64,000 nucleotides of DNA from Labyrinthula sp. Ha (taxonomy: Eukaryota > Sar > Bigyra > Labyrinthulida > Labyrinthulaceae), in contig JAALGZ010000015.1 of the NCBI GenBank assembly GCA_015227615.1, forward strand, positions 1,017,001 through 1,081,000, given 5' to 3'. A program made the translations under genes and the position numbers. The notes beneath the pieces were generated by a model. That model was given only the letters and a program-made list of their open reading frames with translations. It was not told where the DNA came from and searched no databases. Shown here piece by piece: positions 20,920 through 32,454 of this stretch. The first letter of the stretch is position 1. Each line of letters opens with the position of its first letter.

Positions 20920-22980
20920 TCACTTCTCTTGGCCTTGGTTCAATTTCTCATACCTAAGTTTGTTATTCGCTTCGCTAAATCTACGACCTAACATGGAAAA
21001 CGCACCTAACGCCAGCGAAAACATAAGACCTATAAGAGGGATCAGGTACCTATGGAACAATATTTTCCTTCTATGTGCAAGAGTTTTTTTCTTCAACCTT
21101 TCATGATCACAATTACATACTTTGACAGGGGGATCTGGTTTATATAAACCAGCTGAGCGACAGTATGCTTCGTCTACCTGAGCTAAATTATCAATACTAG
21201 ATGCCGTGTTGTTCACGCACAATACTTCCCCAATATATTTGCTGGCGAATTCTTGAGTGCAATCTGATGTAAATTCCGGACAAATTCCTTGTTTCTCTAC
21301 GGAGACATAGGAAAAAGGTTCTAGCATTCTGTCATAAACATAAATATCCTCATCAAACGCATCAAATGGAAAGGTGAACGCTTCTCTCAAAGTAAGACAT
21401 GGTTCTGCAGGATTCAAGGAATGATTAGGAGTTCTCTTGGAATGGCTATTTCCAAAATCTGTTGCATTCAGTGTATTCCAATCCTTTGAACTAACAAGAT
21501 CTTTACGAGCGAAGCAAAATTCAGGACTCAAAACGTCATCAAATTTTGTTCCTGGACATGAAGTTTCAAAAATGGAAAGTTGAGTTTCATCAATCTCTAG
21601 AACTTGTTGTTTTTTGAGCAAATATTCAGCCTCTGAGAGTTTTCCAGATGTGCGAGAAAATTCAAGTTGCAATAGCTTTTCATTTTCCCACTGTATATGA
21701 AGTAAGTCATAGAAGGCGTGAATACTAAAAAAGAAATTTTCATTTGCAGAATGTGAGTTACTCCAATAATCACTGCTGGAGAATTTATAAGGTTCTCCAA
21801 AGATGAAATCAGATAAACCTTTCATTATCTTACTATTCATTTTAACATTCTTTGTACTGCATGAGTTTAAAAATGGATCGCATTCAACAAAACCATTTCT
21901 CCAATTGACTAAATTAGGATACGTATAACCTAGAGTTAAGGAATAAAACTCATAATTAAACCTCCATCCATAAATTCCAAAGGTAGAGCGAATCAGGAAC
22001 AACATCAAACAAAAAGAAAAAATTCCAAAAATACTAACAATTGTCAAATTTCTTGTTTCTTTAACTAAAAGGTATTTGAGATTTTGAACTATTTTCATCT
22101 GAAACTGAGTTTTAAATAAGATAAGTGAGAACCTTATGCAAGCAAATACCAGGTAAAGAATAAAAATGAAGTTGAAAATGTAGAAAGGAAGAAGATGAAA
22201 CTGCGTAAACTGTTCATCGTCAAAACTTCCCATTGAAACGTGTGGGCCAAAGTGAGGTCCAAATCGAATTTCACTTTTTCTTGAAGCAGAAACCCCTAAG
22301 CCAGAGGTACAGAGAGAAAATCTAAATAAATCGTATTCCTTCAAGCAATCGTCTTTCTCTTTCTTTAAGAAATTCCAACCTAGGGGTACACCAAACGCCC
22401 ACCCAGGATTCCTGCTCAAGCCGACTGCTCCGTTATTATTATAAGGACTTCGCCAGAAGCCTTGGTTGTTGTTAATATTATTGGATCCAAATACTTCTGA
22501 TATCAGTTTTTCAACTTCTTTGGCATTTTTTGAGGTTCTTCTTGTAAGCTTAGTGTTGAAAAACCCATCTGAAATTTCGAAGTCATTGTCGGGATCACCA
22601 AAAGGAGAACCAAAATATTTCCACAATGAGGATTCAAAAAAAGGAATATTTGTTCCTGTTAAAGATTCTAAAAATGAGATTTTTTTCGGATCATATAGAT
22701 CAATAAACCAGTTCCAGTACGGGACACCTGTTAGGTTTGAGCCTGGATTTAAGACTTGAAGGATGCTTAAAAAGGAATTCTCAAACTCCAGGATAAACGA
22801 TCGATGAAATGAAAGCACATTGGCTGGAATATGACCTTGATCAATGCATTTATGCAAGGCAGAAGTGGCATGTTTAATTAAGAGGTATTCGTAACTCCTA
22901 AAATCCTCTCCATATACTATTCTCCCTTCCAGCAGAGTAGTATTTCGCATTATTTGAATTGTATCAAAGTAGTTTAACAT
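20920..22980 (-). CDS. tyrosinase-fold type-3 copper protein with inserted and C-terminal membrane segments
   Basis: A 686-residue frame. The CuA half is clear: His37, His50 and His59 in K-H, Q-G-H and S-F-H-R-S-F..E-F-E settings, followed by GVPYWNW at 85-91, as in tyrosinases and hemocyanins. The CuB half begins with GPHFGPH (His243, His247) but is then interrupted by about 160 residues holding two hydrophobic spans (about 261-289 and 311-338) before the final CuB block, ENFFFSIHAFYDLLHIQWE in outline, at 414-432. There the usual His-His pair reads Ile-His421. A third hydrophobic span lies near 645-665, followed by a charged tail. Cys-rich segments at 440-640 could be disulfide-bonded. Tyrosinases oxidise phenols; whether this one binds two coppers is uncertain. 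The ATG at 22980 gives no signal peptide, so an upstream exon is possible. Confidence 0.8.
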   Translation of the reverse strand: MLNYFDTIQIMRNTTLLEGRIVYGEDFRSYEYLLIKHATSALHKCIDQGHIPANVLSFHRSFILEFENSFLSILQVLNPGSNLTGVPYWNWFIDLYDPKKISFLESLTGTNIPFFESSLWKYFGSPFGDPDNDFEISDGFFNTKLTRRTSKNAKEVEKLISEVFGSNNINNNQGFWRSPYNNNGAVGLSRNPGWAFGVPLGWNFLKKEKDDCLKEYDLFRFSLCTSGLGVSASRKSEIRFGPHFGPHVSMGSFDDEQFTQFHLLPFYIFNFIFILYLVFACIRFSLILFKTQFQMKIVQNLKYLLVKETRNLTIVSIFGIFSFCLMLFLIRSTFGIYGWRFNYEFYSLTLGYTYPNLVNWRNGFVECDPFLNSCSTKNVKMNSKIMKGLSDFIFGEPYKFSSSDYWSNSHSANENFFFSIHAFYDLLHIQWENEKLLQLEFSRTSGKLSEAEYLLKKQQVLEIDETQLSIFETSCPGTKFDDVLSPEFCFARKDLVSSKDWNTLNATDFGNSHSKRTPNHSLNPAEPCLTLREAFTFPFDAFDEDIYVYDRMLEPFSYVSVEKQGICPEFTSDCTQEFASKYIGEVLCVNNTASSIDNLAQVDEAYCRSAGLYKPDPPVKVCNCDHERLKKKTLAHRRKILFHRYLIPLIGLMFSLALGAFSMLGRRFSEANNKLRYEKLNQGQEK

Positions 22981-23270
22981 ATCAGCATTACTAATTGTTC
23001 CTAAAATATCCTAACACTGACAGACGAATGTACTTATTTCTCGCCTTATTCTTTTTCTGTTCATTATTTAAGTTTCAACTTTCAAGTATCTATCGCACAG
23101 TAATGCCATATTATCTCATTTAGAGGCAATTCCATTGGATAATAACATATGCCCTTTTTTGACCAATCATATCTTCTAAATTTAATTTTCAACCAATCAA
23201 GTTCCCTTAAGAATTTAAATGGGATCGTGTACACACGTTCACGAACTTGTTACTTCGTAATACTTCTTCA

Positions 23271-24515
23271 ATGCAATTTTTGCATGCAAAAGAAAAAAGA
23301 AGCAAAAAACAACTCAGATTTCATGGATTCCAAATTGCACTCGGTTGTGGAATTTATTGGCTGGTGATATCTTTAATTCCAATATATAATAAAGTATTAT
23401 TCAACGGTTTAGGTGAAGATAAAGGATTCCCATATCCATTAACTACAACCTGCATTCAACTTGCCACAAGCTGCTTACTAGTTTTTATCTTCTGGTATAT
23501 TTTTTCTTTCCTTTTCTTTCTTAGTTTATTAACGGATATATTTCAAAATGATAAAGCACTGTTTTTTGAGCTCGCCGTTAAAAAATGTTAAGCGTTTTCT
23601 TGATTAAAGTTTAGGTAAAAGAACTATCTTTGTTGGTTTTCTCTTTGGAATAAAGCTAGGAATAACAAACTGGGGTTTAAAGGTATGTAGTCAAGTATTT
23701 TACGTGATCTTTTAGTTAATACCAGTTGGCCCGCACCTTCTTCTTCAATCTACAGATATAATGTGGACTGTTCTTTTCGCACACCTTCGAAACAAGTATA
23801 GTTTGTTCATGAACGTAAACTTAGTGAGATTTTAAGCAGAAGTGAGTTGTTCTTATCCATACTGACGGTTATTGGAAGTATTATGATAGCCTTGCACACA
23901 GATACCTTTCTTTCCCGTTCTGGATCAACTAATCATCCCATTTTCGCAATCTTAATCAACATTGCGAGTCCTATATTTTTGGGATTGGTTGTTAGCCAGC
24001 TGAAGAAAACTGTGCACAACTTTCATGAAATATGTCCTTGTGATTTTTACCTCGCACACCTTACAGTTTATAAGTTGTTTTTCTCGACGTTGACTTTGAT
24101 TCCATTTGCGCTTGCATTTGAGTCATCTGCAATACAGAAAGATGATCTTGGATCTAGGGAAAAGCTTATGCTGATTTATTTAGCAGCAGGAGGTGGATTT
24201 CTTACTGCTATTTTTCAAGTAAACATGACTTGGCTCTCATCTCTTACCTCTGTCGTTTCTTTGGCAATTGTAGGCGGATTCAAAGTGGTTCCTCAATGGC
24301 TTTTGGCAACGATCCTGTTTCAAAGTTTTGACATGACCTTCTTAAATTTGTGTGGAGGGTTCTTATTACTTTCAGCTACGGTTTTGTGGACAAGAAGTAG
24401 ATATAAAAAGTATTTGAAGGAGGATGAGGTTGATCTAGCCCAAGCTAGCTTTATTTCTTATGGTTCCTTTGACGAAGATAAAAGCTTGCTTAGTGAGCAA
24501 AAGGTGTTACACTGA
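23271..24515 (+). CDS. SLC35/TPT-type drug-metabolite-superfamily transporter, five exons
   Basis: Exons 23271-23494, 23525-23586, 23615-23682, 23716-23795 and 23837-24515 join in phase to about 370 residues. The introns are 30, 28, 33 and 41 nt; the last may instead end at 23839 (44 nt), which changes one residue position. The product is a multi-span membrane protein. Features of the triose-phosphate/nucleotide-sugar transporter family are visible: an early I-x-NK-x-L-F segment after TM1, G-x-NWGL in the third exon, and a P-x-G-x-H-L-L-L-Q-S-T-D-x-x-W-T-V-L-F-A block in the fourth, which matches the conserved middle of TPT proteins. Such proteins exchange phosphorylated sugars or nucleotide sugars across plastid, Golgi or ER membranes; the substrate cannot be read from the sequence. 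The ATG at 23271 is the first in frame after an A+T-rich leader and is preceded by no closer upstream ATG in frame. Confidence 0.85.
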
Positions 24516-26535
24516 TGTCTACTATACATATAAGTTGTTTTTACAGGTTTATTGGTCCGATGGAGCTTGCAGTTCGATTACTTTACTATATATCATCGTG
24601 AAAGCAAGTCGCTAGAGCAATATATAGGCATCTTACAAGACCTTAAATTTGTTCAAAGTTTACATTGCATATGCTTAATTGGAGAAGAGATGAGTAAAAA
24701 AAGAGACCGTGGTAATGTTATTGCAAAAAATGTGTTCCAGTATTTCTCCTGTTCTTCTTTTAGATGATTTACTTTGGTATTCTAGAGTAATAGAAATATT
24801 TCAAGAATAGTTGAAAACCCTTCAAATTATTGTTTTTATGGGTAGCCAAGTATAATCGCAAAATGGAACCTGTGAATAAGGAAGTGAACGTCTTGCACTT
24901 AAAAAAGCTTCCCAGTACCTTATTTAAGAGGAACAAATACTGTTTATAGGCTTTCTGGTAATAGATCAGGAAGGGTCCCAACATGCGGTTGCCTGATATT
25001 AAGAAATTAAAATTTAGTTTTTCCAGTTGTGACACAATGAATCAGTACTCTTATAATTTTCTATGTTCTCTCATTCCTTAATTGAAGCTTCTCTATCTAA
25101 TATATCTTCTGTATAAATGCGATATAACATATATTAAAATTATAAGTTTTTAGACAAAAGCAGTGAAAAAGGTTAATACAGTCTATTTGATTTTATCCGC
25201 TAAAAAAAAACGCATTATTGAGAAAGGAAAAACTGATAGTTTCATTTATTGATGCAATATTCATCACAGCATTGCTGACTAATGATAGTAAATTTTTAAT
25301 TCTTACAGAAAACTTGATAAGTTTGCCTGAACACTTTAAGGGTTTATACTAAAAGTATAAAAACTAGGTTCAGTTGCCTTTCTCCAGAAAAACTGCATCA
25401 TTTCAACGTATCTTGTTTTTCTGCGTTACAGGTTACATTTTTTATATGCAATTCTTACTATGATACAGCATTCGTATTAAACAGAACTAGATAGCAACAA
25501 ATAATTTTAGATATTGACACTATTTTTGTTTAACATAAGCTAGGCTGAGAATGTTAGAAATGCATGAGCTGTTACATCCCATGAAGACTTGAGATGAGAA
25601 ACTCGTTTATTGGTTTCATGAGCGACATATGAACACAATTAGACCAACAACAACATAAACGGAGCTTATCATTATATTCTAACAGCTAAGAATGCAGGTT
25701 GTTAGGTAAATACTGGACATAAGATGAGATTAAGTTCGCATATCATATAGGATGGCAATACTCATTTAATAAGGGAAAGTACTAATCTCCATGGCTTAAA
25801 TATTGCATGTATACTGTGAATTTTTTTCTGCAGAGTTTCCTTTTTAGCCAAATATGGTATTAATCTCTATGATACAAAGTAATAATAAAAATATTTTGAG
25901 ATTTCCTAGATGATGCCTCCATGAAAATAATAATTCTGAAATCTTTTGCTGAATTATGATGATAATTAGCCCGAATAAAGGAGCTACTTACATTCATTAC
26001 CCTCTGTATCTATATTTCTATGTTTTGTATCACTGTTTTACGATATGACGTAGAGTTATTGGACTCTAATCGCTTAACAGTGCCAGTGCTTATTACAAGA
26101 AAGATGAAATGAATGTTGCATTCCTTTATTATGAGGTTTTTCTCCGAGATTCAAAATCTCTAATTCTAATTAAATAAATCGTAGGGCTACTAGTCCCTTT
26201 ATATAGCTTTTTTAATTAAAATCTAGCTGATTAAGTCTATATTTTAATGCTTTTCAGAAACATAGTGACAGAACTCGATAGCGTATAAAATGCAGGATAG
26301 AGTTTATCAGTCTAATATCACCTGTTCAACCCACATTAGTATATCTTTGCTCAGCTGGATACTCTTTTCTAGTTTTCTTAACGTTTTGATTACTCTTACA
26401 TTGTTTCGTGAGCCCCTGTTTGCTTAAAATGGCTTCTTGCTCTATTGTTCACTATGTTGCTTAAACCTTAAATAATTCCCCAAGATTCATACGTACAGGT
26501 ATAGTTTCTTTAGGACTCGAAAAAAAATTGACTCC
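24516..26535. other. intergenic region, no gene seen
   Basis: A+T-rich sequence with only short chance frames (for example 24552-24767 and 24769-25035). It has no domain similarity I can see and no clear repeat. Confidence 0.45.
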
Positions 26536-27258
26536 GGAGTCAACTACTCCTAACTCTCATTGACCCAAATTTTAATTGACCAAATTTAATCTCTTAAAAT
26601 CAGGAAAAGAATAAAGACAAAAAACTGCAGTTTTCGAAGAATGGTCTATTCACAAAAGGAGAAAGATGAATATTTTGCAACAGTAATTTGGGGATTTGGC
26701 TTTATAAAAAAATAGTAAATATAAAAATTTCTGAGAATTGTTGTGGCATTTCCATAAACAACACCTATGTTTAATAATTTAATTTGATTTTAACGCAAAT
26801 CTACATCTCTTCAATTTCTGTATTCGAAATTAATGATCTTAAAACTCTAAGTATGTAACATCCAATTTGTGTTTATTAACTATTATATGTACTCGAAAGA
26901 ATCTGTGCCAAACATATGTAGAAAAATTTTAATTCGTCCTCATCTTCATGAAGGGTCGAGTGATTGGGGCCATTTGTAATGGTATACACTAATCTAAACT
27001 AGAAGGATTAAGTTTTACTAATAAGAGAAATTTTAATAATTTCACAGAATATACAAAAGAAAGAACTCTAACGTTATTTTTTATCTATTACTGCTTACTT
27101 GGTACCCTAGGGCGCATTTCACTATGCTCCAAACCCCTTCTATATTTTTTCTTTGGAAAATCAGTATTCTATGCACTGCTAATTTAGGCGAAGTATGATA
27201 AAAAAAAAATACTGGGAAATCAATCTGAGCAGTCACGTTACGATGAATATCTGACTCC
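26536..27258 (-). mobile_element. miniature non-autonomous MULE derivative
   Basis: Both ends match the ends of the two full-size MULEs in this window, in inverted orientation. The left edge (GGAGTCAACTACTCC, then CTCATTGACC..TTTTAATTG) matches the reverse complement of the MULE right end at 61.2 kb. The right edge, read on the minus strand, gives GGAGTCAGATATTC followed by CTCAGATTGATTTCC and an A-type TTCGCC block, as at the MULE left end at 46.98 kb. Homology to the MULE 5' part continues for about 180 bases. The 0.7-kb middle has no transposase frame. No clean target duplication was found. It was probably mobilised in trans by a related transposase. Confidence 0.75.
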
Positions 27259-28552
27259 GAAGCCAAAAAAAACGAAGGCCATTAAAGCTGCTTTGTATTT
27301 CAGCAATGAAAAACCATATTCTCTTTCTAATCATTTTCTCACACATAAGAACGAAGGCAGTTATACGCTAATATTTAAATTAACAATTGGGTACACCATC
27401 ACTAACGGAATCTTAATTGAAAATAATTTGTTGGCAAACCCAATCAAGTAAGGGGTAAATGGAGAAAATACAATTAATAACAGAAACTGCAGAAAATGTC
27501 TAGTAGGAGACTGGTTAAATATTATTCTAGAAGTATCAAGCCCTAGTTAGATATGCTTAGGTTAGTTTAATTACCGAGTGAAATATTGGACTATACAGTT
27601 TTTTACCCGATCAATAGATGAAATATTTGGGAACAATGTAGTTCCTTATGATTTAAATAGTCTGTTTTCTTGGAAATTAATGTTTTCTCTGTTTGAACAC
27701 AAACTAATGATACTAAGTTTAAATGTTCTTTTGCTCTCTTGTATTCTTAAATCTTACCTAAATACCTGTACAGAAAATTTAGAGGATAAAACACTATTAA
27801 GATATCTTTAGCAAGTACTCATAACTTCTCTTAATAATTTTCAATGCAAATCTAATAACAAGAATCAAAGTTACATTCTTAACAAGCAATGAATGGCCTC
27901 AAAATTGCCATCCATTTAAGGCCTATAGTATTATTTGGGCACACCAGATTATAATCTCTTCACCAATACCCGCCCACGAAGACTGAAACCGAATATAACC
28001 CGTTTTTCTCTTGTAATGCAAAACCCCTTGCACGCGATGATGGAAAGCTATATGTGCCTATGCTGCTTTCAAACTATTCAAGCAGAAACCGACAATGGTA
28101 AGACAGGTCCCTTCAGAAACCTATCTCAAACAATAATTTAATTTAATTAGAATCGAGCTAATTTTATCAGATATATAGTAACAGTTTTAATCGAATAGTC
28201 GAGGCGTTTGCACCTGTTACTTTGATTAACCTCGAATAATATGTAACAAACATAGGATAACATAAGTAGAACGATTCAGTTACTTTTTCAAGAAAGGTGT
28301 TGTAAAGTGAAATGCTATAAGGTTTGGCTTGGAATATGGTTGTTCCCAGATATAAATCTACCTGTATAACATATATTCTTAAAGTTAGAAGAAATTTAAT
28401 TTGAGTTAAATATTGTAAAGAAACACTTCATGTATGTGGTTTAAAAGTCATTAAAGCGCAATACCTGAAATACCATCACTCTCAATGGTACTGATTCGGG
28501 AGTGTTTGATTCATAATAACGTAGTCTAACCAAACAAGCCAGAAAAAAACTA
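27259..28552. other. intergenic region, no gene seen
   Basis: Only short frames occur (27578-27811, 27935-28141), with no recognisable domain. I see no repeat structure. Confidence 0.4.
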
Positions 28553-28562
28553 GGTATATGGT
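28553..28562 (+). repeat. target-site duplication, copy 1 of SINE
   Basis: GGTATATGGT directly adjoins the T-run that is the complement of the SINE A-tail. The identical 10-mer lies at 28821-28830 at the other edge of the element. Confidence 0.75.
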
Positions 28563-28820
28563 TTTTTTTTTGGGCCTACTCGGATATTGGAAACCCTTCG
28601 GTCTTACAAGGAGGACATAACTGACCCAAAGCCCTTTCTTGCGTCGTGTGGGACTTGAACCAACTAAACCAATCCCCCCGGCACGTTTTCTTGCCATGGC
28701 ACTGAAAACTTGATTCACTCATACTCCACGGAGCCAATCATTCAAAACTGAGTGCCTTACCTATAAGGCCTTGACGACTTAGGGAATCAATGGGCATTAG
28801 CTGCCGCACTCGCGCTGCGG
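28563..28820 (-). mobile_element. tRNA-related SINE, 258 bp, with A-tail and target duplication
   Basis: Read on the minus strand, the element begins with a G+C-rich head and continues with a tRNA-Leu-like segment. An A-box-like GGCCTTATAGGTAAGGC lies at 28770-28754 and a variable-arm-like GGCTCCGTGGAG at 28735-28724. An intact B-box/T-loop sequence, GGTTCAAGTCC, lies at 28661-28651. The element ends in an A-rich tail at 28572-28563. It is bounded by 10-bp direct repeats, the signature of LINE-dependent retroposition. SINEs are transcribed by RNA polymerase III and carry no protein gene. The minus-strand frame across it is a by-product. Its base composition differs sharply from the A+T-rich surroundings. 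The match to tRNA-Leu is by eye and only partial. Confidence 0.75.
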
Positions 28821-28830
28821 GGTATATGGT
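28821..28830 (+). repeat. target-site duplication, copy 2 of SINE
   Basis: GGTATATGGT, identical to 28553-28562, at the head side of the SINE. Confidence 0.75.
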
Positions 28831-31469
28831 ATGTATTGATCACCTATCTTTTAGTTGAGTTTAACATATATTTTTTTCTCACCTGATACGTTTATTTTTC
28901 GAAGAGGTGGTTTGGTAGCTTTTCTTAATATTTTGTTGCAATAACTAAAAGAAGTATATTAAAACACCATTTTAACATAATGTGTCAATCATAGTCTCTA
29001 AAAATAACTGAATTTTGGAGCATTGTAAAACTTTTTTTTAATTCTTCCGTTTGTTCATATACATGAAGCATTATCGTGTTTCCTTTCTAAGAACCTCCGA
29101 GGTGCGACATGACTCTATGTTTCATTATTATTTTTCTTCCCAAATTTTAAGATGTATCTATCTGCTTGTCAAGGCAAAAGTTAATAAAGCTACTAAGACT
29201 GTGTGCTTCTACTTTCTTTGTTGGTACTGCTTGGTATACTATAGTAATTCATCCATCGTGTTGAACTCAGATTCCCTGTGACAAGCTAAGTTCTTCAACA
29301 AATCTTACTTACGATGGTAAGAAACAAAATTAAGATTTTGTTTTAACCTAGATATCTTTTCCCATGCTTCATTTGATCCTCAAAAATGCTTTGCTGAACA
29401 GACCGAAACAGATTGCTCCTGAATTATGAAGTTCCTTGTCTTCAAATTTATCTTATGGTAGTTAATCCAAGAGCATAATGTCCTGAGAACTTATGTTCTT
29501 CTACAATATTCACAAACCTGTTGCTAAGTACATTGAGGTATATTAACCCTTAGGTAGAAGTGCTTTCTAATTTCAGTTCTAAAAATCTAATGAACTGCGG
29601 TTTGTAATTATGGCCCCTAACTTTGAAGAGAAAAAAATAAAAACGAATTTAAAAGCGTGGTTAAGAGAAACTATTCTGGTTCTTGTCTTTCTTAATAATG
29701 GTGAAGAATGAGAATAAATGCAACCCACTGGCAAGGAGTGCTCAGAATTAAGTTATCATTCACTCCTATGGGTTAAGTAAGGAATTTATATCAAATCAAT
29801 GTACCCGATGCAGCACTAGTCATTCTCAATGCTTCTGTTAGCTTCTCAGCAACACATCATAATCAATGTTACCATGATTTTTTCAGTTCATTGGACCCAA
29901 GATATGGAGGAATGATGATCCTCGCCCTATTTGTGGTACCAGAAGTACAAAGAGGAAACTAGTTTCAAACAATTTTGAGGATTGTACTTTATGTTTTTGA
30001 GAATAAAATGTTAAGCGTACTATTTCATTTAAGAAAATGTTGTTATCTAAGTACCTAAGGTGACTATAAATCAACCCATTTAACTATGTGGGCATACCCA
30101 ATAAAACGATTAAGGTCTATTTATATTAGAAGGCTAAAATATTTTTATCTTAAGACTAGAAGTTTGCTTCATGTATCATGGGAAATGCTTGTAATGGTAC
30201 AAACCAATAAGCTACCTCAATCAGGTAGCGTTGGTCTTATCATGGTGATTAAAAAGAATTTTGATATTCCCGACATCTTCTTGGCCTCTAACGAATAGCA
30301 AGCAACCAAGATTATGTATCCAAATGTGATGCTATCTGATATTATTCAGGAAGCATAAGAGTAAAAGTGGAGGTAAGAACAAGTTGAGTCCACAGTTTGG
30401 ACTAACCCATTCATCCTTGTTTGTGAAGTTTTTGAATCAAATTAAACTAGGGAAATGTACTTGCGTTTTCTTGTTGTTGTAAAGATATGCTTATCAAGTA
30501 AATTTTTGCAGGTCATATCGCGAAATACAAATTTGGGTCAGCTAGTATTTCCAGCCGCAGTAACTCTGGGACTGAATCTGGTCAAGCATTCCTTGATTGT
30601 CTCAGCCCCAGCGTCAACAACTCCACAAGTAGGGGTTTGTTCCAGATCAGGTAACTATAACTCGAGGGCTAAGACAGGAACTTTTTTAAGTGACTTTTGT
30701 AAGAATCTCCTATTGTGCGTAGGAATAATGAAGCAAGCCCTTCAATTACGACCAGGACAGGTGCCAGAAGGTTTCCGTTTCCAATCTGCTAGAGAGATGA
30801 TCATCTAGAAATTGTTGTTCAACCAATTGGAGAGCATGCGGGTGCAGGCTCTTCAAATGTATCTAATAGGGAAATAGAAAGAATTTTGTGCCTGGCTAAA
30901 GTGTTTTTATTCGCCTGTGTTTGTTCCTTAGGCTAATATCATACATCCTGGACATGCTTGTTTTGTTTCTGCCTGGTGTAGGTCGGCCTGCTCTATCTTT
31001 CTGGAGGTTTCTTAAGAGTGAGGAAGAAGCTAGATGAAACTGAGGGTATCTTATTGATATGTTGGTAAGGGCGAAGATGGACATATGGTTCTTATCGGTT
31101 GTGTTGGCTGCTCTTCCTGGCCTTTGACAAAGTTCTCGAACTCTGAGTCCATCTTCAAAACTGTTTGGAGACAGATTAACAGACTTCAGATGGCTCTATG
31201 GTTCCTTGTTGTATTGCTCTTCTTCTTGCAAAGAGCTATAGTAATGAACCCCGGGTGCCTACCAAACAGAATAATCTAGAAAACGTGAACAAAAGTGTAT
31301 GGATCCGTCCTCTTGTGTTTGGGGGAGTTCAAAGAGTGACATTATGAGAACTATTAACAAAGAAGTAACGCTTTAGAAAGAGAAAAAATATAGAAATTTG
31401 GGAGTTTTATGAGAAATTCTATAAAATGAGCTAATTATATATTGAATATAGCATACTATGTGATGTTCA
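28831..31469. other. intergenic region with unexplained short frames
   Basis: Frames at 29051-29281, 30086-30298, 30455-30808 and 31085-31279 are short and unlinked by good splice sites. The patch at about 30.5-30.85 kb is less A+T-rich and might be decayed transposon sequence, but I find no motif that names it. Confidence 0.35.
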
Positions 31470-31590
31470 AGGGGGGGGTAACTAAGCTATTGTGACTCCA
31501 GGGTGTGATTCGAACTCTAAGACATTCTCTAATTAGAAACTCTTCAACCAATTACGATCTGTACTTTTAAAGCTACAACTTGTTTAAAAT
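31470..31590 (-). repeat. tRNA-like B-box patch (possible SINE or tRNA relic)
   Basis: Minus-strand sequence contains GAGTTCGAATC (B box/T-loop) at about 31517-31507, preceded by ATTGGTTGAAGAG (D-arm-like) and a weak anticodon-stem-like inverted repeat. The T-stem does not pair well and there is no intact acceptor stem, so this is not a functional tRNA gene. A run of nine C residues on the minus strand lies downstream. No target duplication was found. Confidence 0.35.
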
Positions 31591-32454
31591 AGTCCTATTA
31601 AAAAAAAACTTCGCTAGAACCTCGTTAAGAAATCTTAATATTGGATTTCATGCTATTCAAACCGGGATTCTTTAAAAGAACCGCTAACTTACTGCTTACC
31701 AATTGTTGTCCTTTAATAATTAACAAGCAAACCACCCTATCATAGGCTTTTTCTTCTAGTTTTCTGTATTGTTATTAAATATTGGAATATATTAGAATAC
31801 TTTGTGAATAGACTAAGTTGATTTTCCTAAAATAATTATAATCTATCAATTTGTTACATAACGTTTGAGGCAATAGTATTATTTTAATATATACTGGGTT
31901 AAGCTAGATATCCCAGCAAATATAGCTTGGTCATTCTATATCCGCAAACAAATATAATATAATTTGTTGTCCTTATATTATGTCTGATAAAAGGAGTACA
32001 ATAAAATATTTACTCCTATTGTTTAACATAAGTTATTAAATTATACAAATACAGAAGCAGAAGTCAGTCAATTCAACCCCCTTTTGAGGACAAACTTCTG
32101 TTATGAATATGGTAATTTCAAATCGTCATTTTATAATATATTAAACGATATAGAATTTGCTTGTGCAATACCCAGTGTAAATACTGTACTTTTATTAACA
32201 ATCTGGTAATTCCATATTAAGCTGGATTGTGAACTGAAATACGCACTGTTTTAGCACTGCTTGCGAATTCTGTTTTTAAACGTTAAGGCGAATATAAAAA
32301 AAATCCGTACTAAAATTATTTTTTAGACTTTAGATATTCAAATTCAACACCCCCCTTGAATTGGAACGATTGTATATAGCAGAAAAGGTTGAACCCTGAA
32401 AGTTGTTGTTATCTAAATATTCTCACGGATATCTATCTATAGACTAGAGTTAAA
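31591..32454. other. intergenic region upstream of the gene at 32455
   Basis: A+T-rich sequence with no gene seen. It presumably contains the promoter of the downstream gene. Confidence 0.4.

Noticed and set aside
27081-27266. Small minus-strand gene
   Set aside because: It falls at the right edge of the miniature MULE and matches the non-coding/5' part of the larger MULEs.
28482-28718. Minus-strand 78-codon frame with Arg/Lys-rich product
   Set aside because: It is translation through the SINE and its tRNA-like part; the target duplications and A-tail explain the segment better.
28651-28770. Functional tRNA-Leu gene
   Set aside because: A-box, variable-arm and B-box pieces are present but the acceptor and T stems do not form one cloverleaf, and the unit has a SINE tail and target duplication.
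30455-30808. 117-codon plus-strand frame
   Set aside because: No domain, start context or splice partner is visible; it may be decayed repeat sequence but cannot be named.
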